Below are positions 34,657 through 42,410 of a stretch of DNA of 64,000 nt, piece by piece. Each line of letters opens with the position of its first letter. The first letter of the stretch is position 1. This DNA comes from an uncultured Anaerolineae bacterium (GTDB lineage: Bacteria > Chloroflexota > Anaerolineae > J036 > Brachytrichaceae). The stretch lies in assembly GCA_937959265.1 (NCBI GenBank), contig CALGMA010000019.1, positions 124,001 to 188,000 of the forward strand. Reading direction: 5' to 3'. The position numbers and the translations under genes were made by a program. The notes beneath the pieces were generated by a model, which had not been told where the DNA came from, did no database searches, and saw nothing but the letters and a program-made list of their open reading frames with translations.

Positions 34657-35859
34657 ATGCTCGTGCGTCACCTTTCACTCACCAACTTTCGGCTCTATGC
34701 GCGGTTGGAACTCGACTTGCCGCGTGGGCTGGTGATCGTGCAAGGCGATAATGCCCAGGGCAAGACGTCGCTGCTCGAAGCGATCTACTTTCTCGCCACC
34801 GCGCATTCCCCCCATACACACGCCGACCGGCAGGTGATCCGCTGGGGGGCAGAGGAAGAAAGCCCGTATCCCTACGCCGTGCTGAGAGCCAACATCGAGC
34901 GCAACGACGGTTTGCACCTGATCGAAATGTCGCTGCAACGTGGCGAATCGAACCGGTTGCGCAAAGAGATCCGTATTGACCGCATCGCCCGACGCGGGAT
35001 AGATCTGGTCGGCCAGCTCAACGTGGTGCTCTTCTTGCCGGGTGATGTGGAGCTGGTGGCCGGCGCGCCGGCGCTGCGCCGTGATTTCCTCGATGCGGCA
35101 CTGTCGCAGGTGGATGCGGACTACGTGCGCGCGCTCGACCGGTATGTGCGCGCGCTTACCCAGCGCAACGCGCTGCTCAAGCAAGCCCAGGAACGCGTGC
35201 TCGATCCCGACGAATTGGCGATCTGGGACGATCAACTCGTGCCGGCAGGTGTGGAGATCGCTGTGCGCCGGCGTCGGGCTGTAGCCGATCTGGCCCGCCT
35301 GGCCATGCCAATCCACCGGGAGCTATCCAACGGCTTAGAGTATCTGCAGATCACCTACCAGCCGAACTTCGATCCAGCCCGGCCGGGCACGCTCGACGCG
35401 CCGTATCAGGTGAGCATAGACGACTCGCAGCCGCCGGCCGGCATAGATCAGCGTGACTTGCAGGCGGCTTTTCGCCGAGCGCTGGACGAGCGTCGGCGGG
35501 AAGAGGTTGTGCGCGGTATGACACTGGTTGGCCCGCACCGCGACGAGGTGCGCTTCATCGCCAATGGCATGGACCTGGGCGATTTCGGCTCGCGGGGGCA
35601 GCAGCGCACGGCCGTGCTGGCGCTCAAGCTAGCGCAAGTCGCATGGATGCGCGAGCGCACCCATGAGGAACCGGTGTTGCTGCTGGACGAAGTGCTGGCC
35701 GAGCTCGATCCACACCGGCGCCGGTGCCTGTTGCAGCGGATCGGCGGCGCGCATCAGACCATTGTCACCACAACCGACATCCAGCGCTTCGATCGCGACT
35801 TTGTGCGCCATGCCACGACATTGCAGGTGTATGCCGGCGTGGTCTCAGCCATGGCCTAA
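34657..35859 (+). CDS. recF: DNA replication and repair protein RecF
   Basis: 400 residues, SMC-like ATPase that loads RecA at gaps. Walker A is GDNAQGKTSLLEAIYFL (near 28-44), the signature loop GSRGQQRTAVLALKLAQV near 310-327 and Walker B VLLLDEVLAELD near 342-353. Length slightly above E. coli RecF (357). The ATG directly follows the ribF stop with no spacer. Usually recF lies near dnaA-dnaN; here it ends the ribF series instead, so placement is unusual. A strong promoter for the next gene follows. Confidence 0.95.
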   Translation: MLVRHLSLTNFRLYARLELDLPRGLVIVQGDNAQGKTSLLEAIYFLATAHSPHTHADRQVIRWGAEEESPYPYAVLRANIERNDGLHLIEMSLQRGESNRLRKEIRIDRIARRGIDLVGQLNVVLFLPGDVELVAGAPALRRDFLDAALSQVDADYVRALDRYVRALTQRNALLKQAQERVLDPDELAIWDDQLVPAGVEIAVRRRRAVADLARLAMPIHRELSNGLEYLQITYQPNFDPARPGTLDAPYQVSIDDSQPPAGIDQRDLQAAFRRALDERRREEVVRGMTLVGPHRDEVRFIANGMDLGDFGSRGQQRTAVLALKLAQVAWMRERTHEEPVLLLDEVLAELDPHRRRCLLQRIGGAHQTIVTTTDIQRFDRDFVRHATTLQVYAGVVSAMA

Positions 35860-35912
35860 CCGGCGCGTGGCAACCTGCTCCCGCCTACTTTGTGCAAGCA
35901 TCACAACCTCTG

Positions 35913-35941
35913 TTGACAAACATTGAACGCGGGATTACATT
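35913..35941 (+). promoter_or_regulatory. Promoter of the B12-dependent MerR gene, possibly autoregulated
   Basis: TTGACA (35913-35918), spacer 17, TACATT (35936-35941). The start of transcription would be near 35948, 7 nt before the ATG. CarH operators, as I recall, use 11-bp direct repeats of the TnnACA type over the -35: TTGACA at 35913 and TGAACG at 35924 are 11 nt apart. That match is partial, so autoregulation is only a hypothesis. Confidence 0.6.
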
Positions 35942-35954
35942 AAAGATTCGCTTG

Positions 35955-37316
35955 ATGTTCGCGCAATACAGTGACGAGCCCGTTTATAACGTCAAAGCCG
36001 TTTCGCACCAAACCGGCATTGCTGCCGCGACGCTGCGCGCCTGGGAACGGCGTTATGGTGTGCCCTCGCCCCCACGCACCGATAGCGGCTACCGACTTTA
36101 CTCCGCCCGCGATGTGGCTATCATCCGTTGGCTGAAATCTCAGATCGAAAACGGTATGAGCATCAGTCAAGCCGTGCATCTGCTGCGTTCGCTCGAGGCG
36201 CAGTCCGCCGATGGGCGTATCAGCGAGCCGCTGACCGAGCGACCCTCACCGGATGCGCCGGCTTCGTATCAGCGCTTGCATGACGAAATCATTGCCGGTG
36301 CTGCTGAATTCGACGAAGCGCACATCGAGTACACATTGGCAGAGGCGTTCTCGCTCTTCCCGGTGGAAGAAGTGTGCTTGCACCTGATCCAGCCGGTGCT
36401 GGTGACATTGGGTGAGAAGTGGCATCTCGGTGAAATCAATATCGGCGTCGAGCACTTCGTGACCAATATCATGCGCCGGAAGCTATCGGCGCTGATGTCC
36501 GCATCGCCGCCGTTCAGTCGCGAGGGGCGCATCGTGAGTGGATGCGCGCCGGGGGAGTATCACGAGCTGGGTATCTTGATGATCTCGCTCTTCCTGCGCC
36601 GCCGCGGTTACGAGGTTATTTACTTAGGACAGAACATCGCCGCGGCACGCTTCCAGGAGATGCTGATGAAAACGCAGCCTGACTTGCTGATGCTCTCGGC
36701 CAGTGGGCTGATTGCAGCAGCGAACCTGCTGGATGTAGTCGAGGAGCTGCGCCATCACTCTGCTCAACTCGGCGCGACGATTGCGTTCGGCGGGCGGTTG
36801 TTCAATCGGGTGCCTGAGTTGCGACGACGCGTGCCCGGCGTGTACGTCGGCGACGACGCCCAGGCTGCCACGCGCTGGATTGGCGAATTGATAGCCGATA
36901 AAGCCGTTACAGCGGCACTGCAGGCGAACTACGCGCCGGTAGACGCTGAAACTCTAGAGGCGTTGGCCGCCTTGCGCCGCTATCATCCGGAGATCATCGC
37001 CGTCGCCACACGCCTGATTCAGAACCATGCCGGGCATGAGTCGGAACAGCAGCATCTTATGGATGCAAACGAGACCCTCCTGCAGATCGTGGAATCGGCG
37101 TTGCGCTTCGGTGAACCGGTCGTCTTGGGTGACCGGGCAAACTGGTTGTGGGATGCACTGCCCCCCAACGGCGTCTCGAGTGCGCAATTGCAACGGGTCG
37201 CGCAAGCCTTGGCCGAAGGGGCTGAAACTGTCTTGCCGTCGCTGCAATTGGATCGGCTCCAACCTTACTTCCAGGCAGTACAAGGGGCATTCGATTGGCG
37301 CGCACCTGCCGCATAG
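35955..37316 (+). CDS. MerR-family B12-dependent photoreceptor-type regulator (CarH/LitR-like)
   Basis: 453 residues. A MerR winged-helix DNA-binding domain at about 10-75 (YNVKAVSHQTGIAAATLRAW, then DSGYRLYS) is followed by a four-helix cobalamin cap domain (about 105-185) and a Rossmann B12-binding domain (190-320). W156-H157-x8-E166-H167 matches the WH-x8-EH of Thermus CarH (W131, H132, E141, H142). E201-Y-H203-E-L-G206 is ExHxxG, with H203 as lower axial ligand. So the protein should bind adenosylcobalamin, form a dark tetramer and release DNA upon light. Residues 330-453 are an extra helical region lacking in CarH. ATG 35955 chosen by domain start and promoter. Confidence 0.85.
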   Translation: MFAQYSDEPVYNVKAVSHQTGIAAATLRAWERRYGVPSPPRTDSGYRLYSARDVAIIRWLKSQIENGMSISQAVHLLRSLEAQSADGRISEPLTERPSPDAPASYQRLHDEIIAGAAEFDEAHIEYTLAEAFSLFPVEEVCLHLIQPVLVTLGEKWHLGEINIGVEHFVTNIMRRKLSALMSASPPFSREGRIVSGCAPGEYHELGILMISLFLRRRGYEVIYLGQNIAAARFQEMLMKTQPDLLMLSASGLIAAANLLDVVEELRHHSAQLGATIAFGGRLFNRVPELRRRVPGVYVGDDAQAATRWIGELIADKAVTAALQANYAPVDAETLEALAALRRYHPEIIAVATRLIQNHAGHESEQQHLMDANETLLQIVESALRFGEPVVLGDRANWLWDALPPNGVSSAQLQRVAQALAEGAETVLPSLQLDRLQPYFQAVQGAFDWRAPAA

Positions 37317-37482
37317 AATCTTCGGCGTGCCCGTTTCATCTCTTCTTGCCGCGACTCTCTCGGATGCACTTCTACCGCCGTCCAGGCTAAACAAACTTTG
37401 TGCAATTTATCAAGCGTGGTTAACTGGAATCTCAGCATATCCAGTAACCTTGCTTATCCGAACTGATTACGCATGACTGACT

Positions 37483-37514
37483 ATCCGAGACCACGGCAGC
37501 GTGGCATCTCGGAT
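37483..37514 (+). repeat. Hairpin upstream of the NmrA-like gene
   Basis: ATCCGAGACCACG (37483-37495), loop GCAG, CGTGG then a CA bulge then TCTCGGAT (37500-37514). It ends 29 nt before the next ATG. It could end the regulator transcript or structure the leader of the reductase; no T run is present. Confidence 0.5.
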
Positions 37515-37543
37515 GCAGATGCATAGCATGGGAGCCGATTGAC

Positions 37544-38500
37544 ATGATTCTGGTCACTGGTGCGAATGGCTACGTCGCTGGACATACACTTCGGCAGTTA
37601 CAAGCGCTCGCCCAACAAAACGCTGGAACGAGTCTTCGTGTGCGCGGTCTGGTTCGCAACCTCCAGCGTGCCGATAAGGTACGCGCACTCGGCGCAGAAC
37701 CGGTCGTTGGGGATGTCACCGATCCGGCATCGCTTGCTAAAGCCATGATAGACGTGGAGAAGGTGATCCACCTGGCCGCCGTCAATCGCGATCGGGGCGA
37801 GGTGACCATGGAACGTGTGAACGCTCAGGGCACGATCAACGTGGTTGAGGCGGCGAAGCAAGCCGGCGTGCAACACATCATCAACCTGGTTGGTTTGGGT
37901 GCGGATCCGAAGCGACCTTACCCCCTGGCCTACACGCAGGGCCGCGGTGTGGAAGCGATCGTCTCCAGCGGCATTCCATACACCATCTTGGAAGCCTCGG
38001 TGATCTTCGGTCCAGGCGATGAATTCCTCAACACACTGGCCGGCCTGGCGCGCCTCCCGCCGTTCATGATCGTGCCCGGCGATGGCCGGACCAAGTTCCA
38101 GCCAATCGCCGTGCAGGATGTGGCGGCCTGCCTGGTGCAGTCGCTGTCCAGGCCGGAAGTGATCAATCGTCGCTTGCAGATTTGCGGCAGCGAAGTGATC
38201 ACGCTCGAAGGCATCATAGACGCGATCCTGGCCGAGCTGCGCGTGAAGCGCATTAAGCTGCACATGCCGGTCTTCCTGTTGAAACCGGCTGTCGCCATCA
38301 TGGACGCGCTCCTGCCCAAGCCGCCGGTGACGCCCAGCCTGCTCGCGCAACTGGGCGTGGACAACGTGGCCACGGACAACGCCACAACCAAAGTGTTCGG
38401 CATCGAACCGATCAAGCTGCGCGAGGGCATTGGCTTTGTGCATGAGATGTCATTTGGCAAGTTGATGGCGCGCACTTTCGGTCGGGCCGAATATCGCTAG
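37544..38500 (+). CDS. NAD(P)-binding atypical SDR (NmrA/NDUFA9-like)
   Basis: 318 residues. TGANGYVAGHTLRQL (6-20) is the Gly-rich dinucleotide site; KVIHLAAVNRDRGE follows and the chain has VQHIINLVGLGAD, PYTILEASVIFGPGDEF and a variable C-terminus. Typical of the extended/atypical SDRs of NmrA/TMR/NDUFA9-like proteins, often without classic YxxxK. Substrate and reaction unknown. It is the first gene after the CarH-like regulator and is separated from it by 227 nt, so it may have its own control. SRPBCC and SDR genes follow in the same direction. Confidence 0.8.
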   Translation: MILVTGANGYVAGHTLRQLQALAQQNAGTSLRVRGLVRNLQRADKVRALGAEPVVGDVTDPASLAKAMIDVEKVIHLAAVNRDRGEVTMERVNAQGTINVVEAAKQAGVQHIINLVGLGADPKRPYPLAYTQGRGVEAIVSSGIPYTILEASVIFGPGDEFLNTLAGLARLPPFMIVPGDGRTKFQPIAVQDVAACLVQSLSRPEVINRRLQICGSEVITLEGIIDAILAELRVKRIKLHMPVFLLKPAVAIMDALLPKPPVTPSLLAQLGVDNVATDNATTKVFGIEPIKLREGIGFVHEMSFGKLMARTFGRAEYR

Positions 38501-38527
38501 GTACAAGATGCGAGACGTAATACACCC

Positions 38528-39031
38528 ATGCGCCACTTCGAGTATGCCTTTGTCGTGAATGCCCCGCTCGACACCGTGTGGGCCTTTCACGATGACCCGA
38601 CAGCGTTGCCGAAGGTGATGACCGGCGCGGTGAAGATGTACGTGCATCATGTGGATCGTCCGCTGCAGCCGGGCAGCCGCATTTTGATGACGATGCAGAT
38701 TGGGCCGATTCGGCGCCGCTGGAACGTCCGGCTGCGCGCAAGAGAAGCGCCGCACTTCTTCACCGACGAACAGATCGAAGGCGAAGGCCCCTTTCACAAG
38801 TGGCGCCACACGCACGCATTCGAGGCAATAGACGCTCAACGCACCCGCGTGATTGACCGCTTGGAGTATGAGCCGCCGTTCGGCTGGCTGGGCAAAATCG
38901 GCGATGCGCTGATCGGTGGCATCATCATGCGTGGCATGTTCGCCTCACGCGCCAAAGCGACACGCCGGTGGTTGGAGTCGCAAGCCTCGCGGGCCACATC
39001 TCCGGTCAGCTTGGAGCAGTCGGTGAAATGA
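38528..39031 (+). CDS. SRPBCC/polyketide cyclase-like protein
   Basis: 167 residues. The chain begins MRHFEYAFVVNAPLDTVWAFHDDPTALPKV, the START/SRPBCC fold beginning (cited as FEYAFVVNAPLDTVWAFHDD), with RVIDRLEYEPPFGWLGKIGD near 118-137 and a closing amphipathic helix. Such proteins bind a hydrophobic ligand in a deep cavity. Ligand unknown. In LitR/CarH clusters of other bacteria such ligand-binding proteins occur with SDRs, as I recall. It lies 27 nt after the NmrA-like gene. Confidence 0.82.
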   Translation: MRHFEYAFVVNAPLDTVWAFHDDPTALPKVMTGAVKMYVHHVDRPLQPGSRILMTMQIGPIRRRWNVRLRAREAPHFFTDEQIEGEGPFHKWRHTHAFEAIDAQRTRVIDRLEYEPPFGWLGKIGDALIGGIIMRGMFASRAKATRRWLESQASRATSPVSLEQSVK

Positions 39032-39068
39032 GTTGCTCAGGGTTGCGCCATGTTGGAGTAGTGACGTG

Positions 39069-39782
39069 ATGATGAAGGATAAAGTGGTGGTAATTACCGG
39101 GGCCAGTAGCGGCATCGGCCGCGCGGCTGCGCTCATGTTGGCGAAAGCCGGTGCTCAGTTGGGATTGGCCGCGCGCAACTATCATGCGCTGATGGAAGTC
39201 GCCGATGCTGCCCGTCAGCTTGGAACGCAGGCCATTGCTATCCCCACAGATGTAACGCAGAAAGACCAGGTGGCCGACATGGTGAGTGAAGTGCTGGCCA
39301 CCTTCGGACGAATTGATGGCCTGGTGAACTGCGCTGGCGTGGGCGTCATCCGGCCAATCGAACAATTGACCGAAGAGGACATTGACCGCGCCTACGCTGT
39401 GAACACCAAGGGCGTCATTCTGGTCTCTCAGGCGGTTGGAGCAGCGATGCTGAAGACCGGCGGCCGGATCGTCACACCGGTGGGCACGATGGGGCGCTAC
39501 GTGATGCGCGGCAGTGCCGCGTATAGCGCCAGCAAATGGGGTGCAGTGGGCGCGCTCAAAGCGATGGCAACGGAATGGCAACGCAGCGGCATCGGTGTCA
39601 CGCTGCTCTACCTCGGCGGCGTGAACTCGCCGTTCTGGGACGACATTGACATGAAGGTGCAGCGCGACAAGATGCTGAGCGTGGACGACGCCGCGCAGGC
39701 GATCCTCTACGCGCTACAAGCGCCGCCGAATGGCGTGTTGAACGAAATCGTGCTGCAACCGGAGAGCCACCAGTTCATCTGA
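39069..39782 (+). CDS. Short-chain dehydrogenase/reductase
   Basis: 237 residues, classical SDR. TGASSGIGRAAALMLAKAG is the NAD(P) site, NCAG replaces NNAG, T-P-V-G-T-M is where the active-site Ser usually lies (Thr at 147?, so check), and Y-S-A-S-K the catalytic Tyr/Lys. Substrate unknown; the family covers alcohols, ketones and others. ATG 39069 was preferred over the 39033 frame start because MMKDKVVVITGAS is the family beginning. It lies 37 nt after the SRPBCC gene. A strong hairpin begins on its stop codon. Confidence 0.88.
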   Translation: MMKDKVVVITGASSGIGRAAALMLAKAGAQLGLAARNYHALMEVADAARQLGTQAIAIPTDVTQKDQVADMVSEVLATFGRIDGLVNCAGVGVIRPIEQLTEEDIDRAYAVNTKGVILVSQAVGAAMLKTGGRIVTPVGTMGRYVMRGSAAYSASKWGAVGALKAMATEWQRSGIGVTLLYLGGVNSPFWDDIDMKVQRDKMLSVDDAAQAILYALQAPPNGVLNEIVLQPESHQFI

Positions 39783-39815
39783 CAGGCCAGACCGCTCCAA
39801 ACGGTCTGGCCTGTC
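39781..39815 (+). terminator. Bidirectional terminator hairpin
   Basis: A perfect 14-bp stem, GACAGGCCAGACCG and its complement, with the 7-nt loop CTCCAAA. It lies between the convergent SDR (ending 39782) and Yip1-like gene (ending 39825), so it can stop transcription from both sides. No clear T tract. Confidence 0.75.
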
Positions 39816-39824
39816 AACTCCCGA

Positions 39825-40364
39825 TCAATTGCCGACGAACGAGCCGGCGAACATGATGCCGGCGACGGCGCCGCCCAAGATCAATGAGAGCACGAAGATA
39901 ATCACGTTGACGATGATGGCCGTCAGGATGGCCTTTTGTGTGTCCAGGCCGGCGGCCTCGCGAATGGCCAGCACAGTGGCGATGATGCCCAACACCAATG
40001 CAATGATCGAACCGATTGCTGGGATGATGGCGGGGATCTGGAAGATGTAGGTATGTCCCAGGATACGCAGCATCTCTGTCGTGTTCGTCTGGCCCTGGAA
40101 GAATCTGGATGCGACGAAGGCCGCCAGCCAGCTTCCCAGCAACCAGCCGATCAGCGCGCCTATGATAGCGAGGGCGATCGCGCCGACGAGACCGAGTGGT
40201 CCGCCCAGCAGACCGCTCACGATGCCGATCAACAGAGTGACGGCGACGACGATGATGGCTGCCGGCTGGAGCGCGTTCGGATCATGCGCCACCTCGCGAT
40301 AGACGGGTGCTTTGAACGTAATGATGCCCTGTAAGCGTTCAACCAAAGAAGCTGAAGATGTCAT
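39825..40364 (-). CDS. Yip1-domain-like multi-pass membrane protein
   Basis: 179 residues with about five hydrophobic segments after residues 1-35. The layout (LQGIITFKAPVYREVAHDP, then five helices) matches the Yip1/YIPF-like bacterial membrane family, whose function is unknown. Start ATG 40364 has a perfect AGGAGGTAA ribosome site upstream, which rules out the 40397 ATG. The adjacent DUF4013 gene lies in the same direction and may be co-expressed or independent. Confidence 0.78.
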   Translation of the reverse strand: MTSSASLVERLQGIITFKAPVYREVAHDPNALQPAAIIVVAVTLLIGIVSGLLGGPLGLVGAIALAIIGALIGWLLGSWLAAFVASRFFQGQTNTTEMLRILGHTYIFQIPAIIPAIGSIIALVLGIIATVLAIREAAGLDTQKAILTAIIVNVIIFVLSLILGGAVAGIMFAGSFVGN

Positions 40365-40429
40365 GTGTATTACCTCCTGACAAGTCTGCGTGAACAAGAT
40401 ATCCGGTCTGTGTTAAGAAAGAGCTGAAC

Positions 40430-40462
40430 TGCCGGGAGCGCCTTCTCGATGTGCTCCTGGCA
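40430..40462 (-). terminator. Possible hairpin after DUF4013 gene
   Basis: Arms TGCCGGGAGC (40430-40439) and GCTCCTGGCA (40453-40462), one wobble pair, loop 13 nt. It lies 40 nt beyond the stop of the DUF4013 gene on the reverse strand. Weak evidence. Confidence 0.4.
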
Positions 40463-40501
40463 CGTATGGCGATCACCCACACTGTTTGCCGCAAGCGCTA
40501 C

Positions 40502-41200
40502 TTAGACGACGATGTTGTTGCTGCGCACATACTGGCCGCACAGGTGGCCCAGCAACACGCCGAAATACGGTGCGGCCAGCAACGAGATGACGAGGGAAAG
40601 GATCTGGCCCAGGCACGGGATGATGTTGAGCACGCCGACGACGAGACTAAAAACGAAAGTGAGGCCGATGAAGACAACGAAGATGATCAGGTAGTCGCCG
40701 GTGTTGGCGCGGGCGATGTTCAACAACTCGCCGATGCGCAGACAAGCGCCGATGTCCCTTGTCTTGGTGTATTGGATATAGATCGCCGGCAACAGATAGG
40801 CCAGGAACAGGCCGTAGAGCGCCGAGAGACAAGCCAAGGCGAGCGTGAGCACACCAATGCCGGCTGCAGCTGCGCCCTCCAACTCCTCAGCACCTCCAGA
40901 TATGGCTGCCAGGCCACCGCTCGCAATCGTAATGATGCAGGTGAGCAGGATAATCGGTAATCCCAGGATGAGGGTGGCGACGAACAATTTCAGGCCATCC
41001 ATGAACTTTTCGCCGAGGTTGTCCCACGGCGGCAGCGGAACGTCCATGCCGTTCGATGTGTTCTTCAGGTGTTCGATGGCATAGCCGCTCAGGGCGAAGT
41101 TGAGAATGGGCACTAATGCAATCAACGCGCCAATGCCGAGTTTGCTAAGCCAGTTTTGGTCTTCTGTGGGATGTTGTACGGCCCTTTTGACGTCAATCAT
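40502..41200 (-). CDS. DUF4013 family membrane protein
   Basis: 232 residues with five to six hydrophobic segments. The first 20 residues are hydrophilic, then GIGALIALVPILNFALSGYA and later LPPWDNLGEKFMDGLKLF, which is the conserved DUF4013 wording, and PAIYIQYTKTRDIGACL. Function unknown. ATG 41200 has AAAGGAG 8 nt before it; the longer frame to 41293 is not supported. Its neighbour downstream, a Yip1-like protein, is also multi-pass, and both may act in the same membrane process. Confidence 0.82.
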   Translation of the reverse strand: MIDVKRAVQHPTEDQNWLSKLGIGALIALVPILNFALSGYAIEHLKNTSNGMDVPLPPWDNLGEKFMDGLKLFVATLILGLPIILLTCIITIASGGLAAISGGAEELEGAAAAGIGVLTLALACLSALYGLFLAYLLPAIYIQYTKTRDIGACLRIGELLNIARANTGDYLIIFVVFIGLTFVFSLVVGVLNIIPCLGQILSLVISLLAAPYFGVLLGHLCGQYVRSNNIVV

Positions 41201-41342
41201 GGATGTAGCTCCTTTGAGAAAAGGCACGGGTGCGTAACGGCCTGGCCTTGCAGCCCGCATCAAGCGCGTCCCGTGAAGTGACCCAACGCTCACCGAATTG
41301 TAGTGACCGTCTGCAAATTCACAAGTTGAGATGCGCTAACGC

Positions 41343-42380
41343 TCAAGCCACGCGTCCTTCGATCGGTTCGCCGTTTAGTGCATGCCGAACGTTGGTGTAG
41401 AACTCGGCGAACTCGTTGACGAATCCGCCGTCGTTGCAACTGCCTATGTGCGGCAGCATGAAGATGTTCGCGTCGGGGTCGCTGTCGGCCAACGTGAGCA
41501 GTGGATTGTCTGGCCGGATCGGCTCCCACTCGTAGGTATCGAACGACGCGCCGGCGAGATGGCCGGATCGCACAGCATCGGCAACGGCTTTCTCGTCCAC
41601 TACGCTGCCGCTGCCGGCCTCTACCAACCAGGCACCGGGCTTCATCATGGCGATTCGTTCCGCGTTCAGCCAGCGGTCGGTCTCTTGGAAGTAGGGGAGC
41701 AGGCATACGACGATGTCACTCTCGCGCAACACCTGCTCGGCGTCATGATGAGTGATGCCCAGTTCCTCCTCCACGAAGCGTGGCAACGGATGGCGCTTGG
41801 CATAGAGCAGTCGGCAGCTCCACGGCCTCAGGCGGCGTGCCAGCTCCGCGCCGATTTCGCCGAATCCCAGAATACCGATGGTCTTGCCATGGATCAGGCA
41901 TATGCGCGCCTGACCGCTCCAGTTGAAAGCGAACACATCTTCGGTGGTGCGGCGCGAGCCGGCGGGCAGGAAAGCTTCCGGTGGCATATGCAACACCTTT
42001 TGCAGAGGCATAGCTCGACGCAGCACAGCCAGCATCTGCAGCACCAGGTTCTCGGCTACGGCGATCGTGCCGCGGATAGGGCGCGCGCACACCGGCACGT
42101 GAAACTCGCGGGCGGCGTCCAGGTCTATGTCGTGGTAAAGCGAACCGATGCGCTGAATGATCTTCAGGCGCGGGCCTGCTTCGATCATCGCGCGGTCCAC
42201 GCTGCCGGCGCGTTCGGTGATCAGCGCATCAGCCTCGCGGAGCAACATGAGCACTTCCTCCCGCGAAATCTCGGTGCTGCGTCGCATGACGACTTCGAAC
42301 TCAGCAGGCGCAGCGGCCAGTCTCCAGGCCTGGTGCTGCTTGCCCAGAGGGCAGAGGTAGAGGACGGTGTATCGGGCCAT
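41343..42380 (-). CDS. D-2-hydroxyacid dehydrogenase family protein
   Basis: 345 residues, two-domain NAD-dependent dehydrogenase. G-K-T-I-G-I-L-G-F-G-E-I-G is the dinucleotide loop near 165-177. The catalytic Glu (near 290, YEWEP) and His (LPHIGS) are present. The substrate-binding Arg of the usual TARG-x-x-VDE is replaced: the sequence reads VEAGSGSVVDE, with Ser at the Arg position. Thus the chemistry may be changed or lost. Divergent from the GH4 gene, 30 nt apart; possible shared control region. Family members reduce 2-oxo acids or oxidise phosphoglycerate. Confidence 0.85.
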   Translation of the reverse strand: MARYTVLYLCPLGKQHQAWRLAAAPAEFEVVMRRSTEISREEVLMLLREADALITERAGSVDRAMIEAGPRLKIIQRIGSLYHDIDLDAAREFHVPVCARPIRGTIAVAENLVLQMLAVLRRAMPLQKVLHMPPEAFLPAGSRRTTEDVFAFNWSGQARICLIHGKTIGILGFGEIGAELARRLRPWSCRLLYAKRHPLPRFVEEELGITHHDAEQVLRESDIVVCLLPYFQETDRWLNAERIAMMKPGAWLVEAGSGSVVDEKAVADAVRSGHLAGASFDTYEWEPIRPDNPLLTLADSDPDANIFMLPHIGSCNDGGFVNEFAEFYTNVRHALNGEPIEGRVA

Positions 42381-42390
42381 GCAGCGAGTT

Positions 42391-42396
42391 TACAAT
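42391..42396 (+). promoter_or_regulatory. -10 box for the GH4 gene
   Basis: TACAAT, 14 nt before the ATG at 42411, in the 30 nt divergent gap. A transcript would start about 42403, leaving an 8-nt leader. No strong -35. Supports ATG 42411 as start and a nearly leaderless mRNA. Confidence 0.45.
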
Positions 42397-42410
42397 GTGC
42401 TCGCTTGGGT

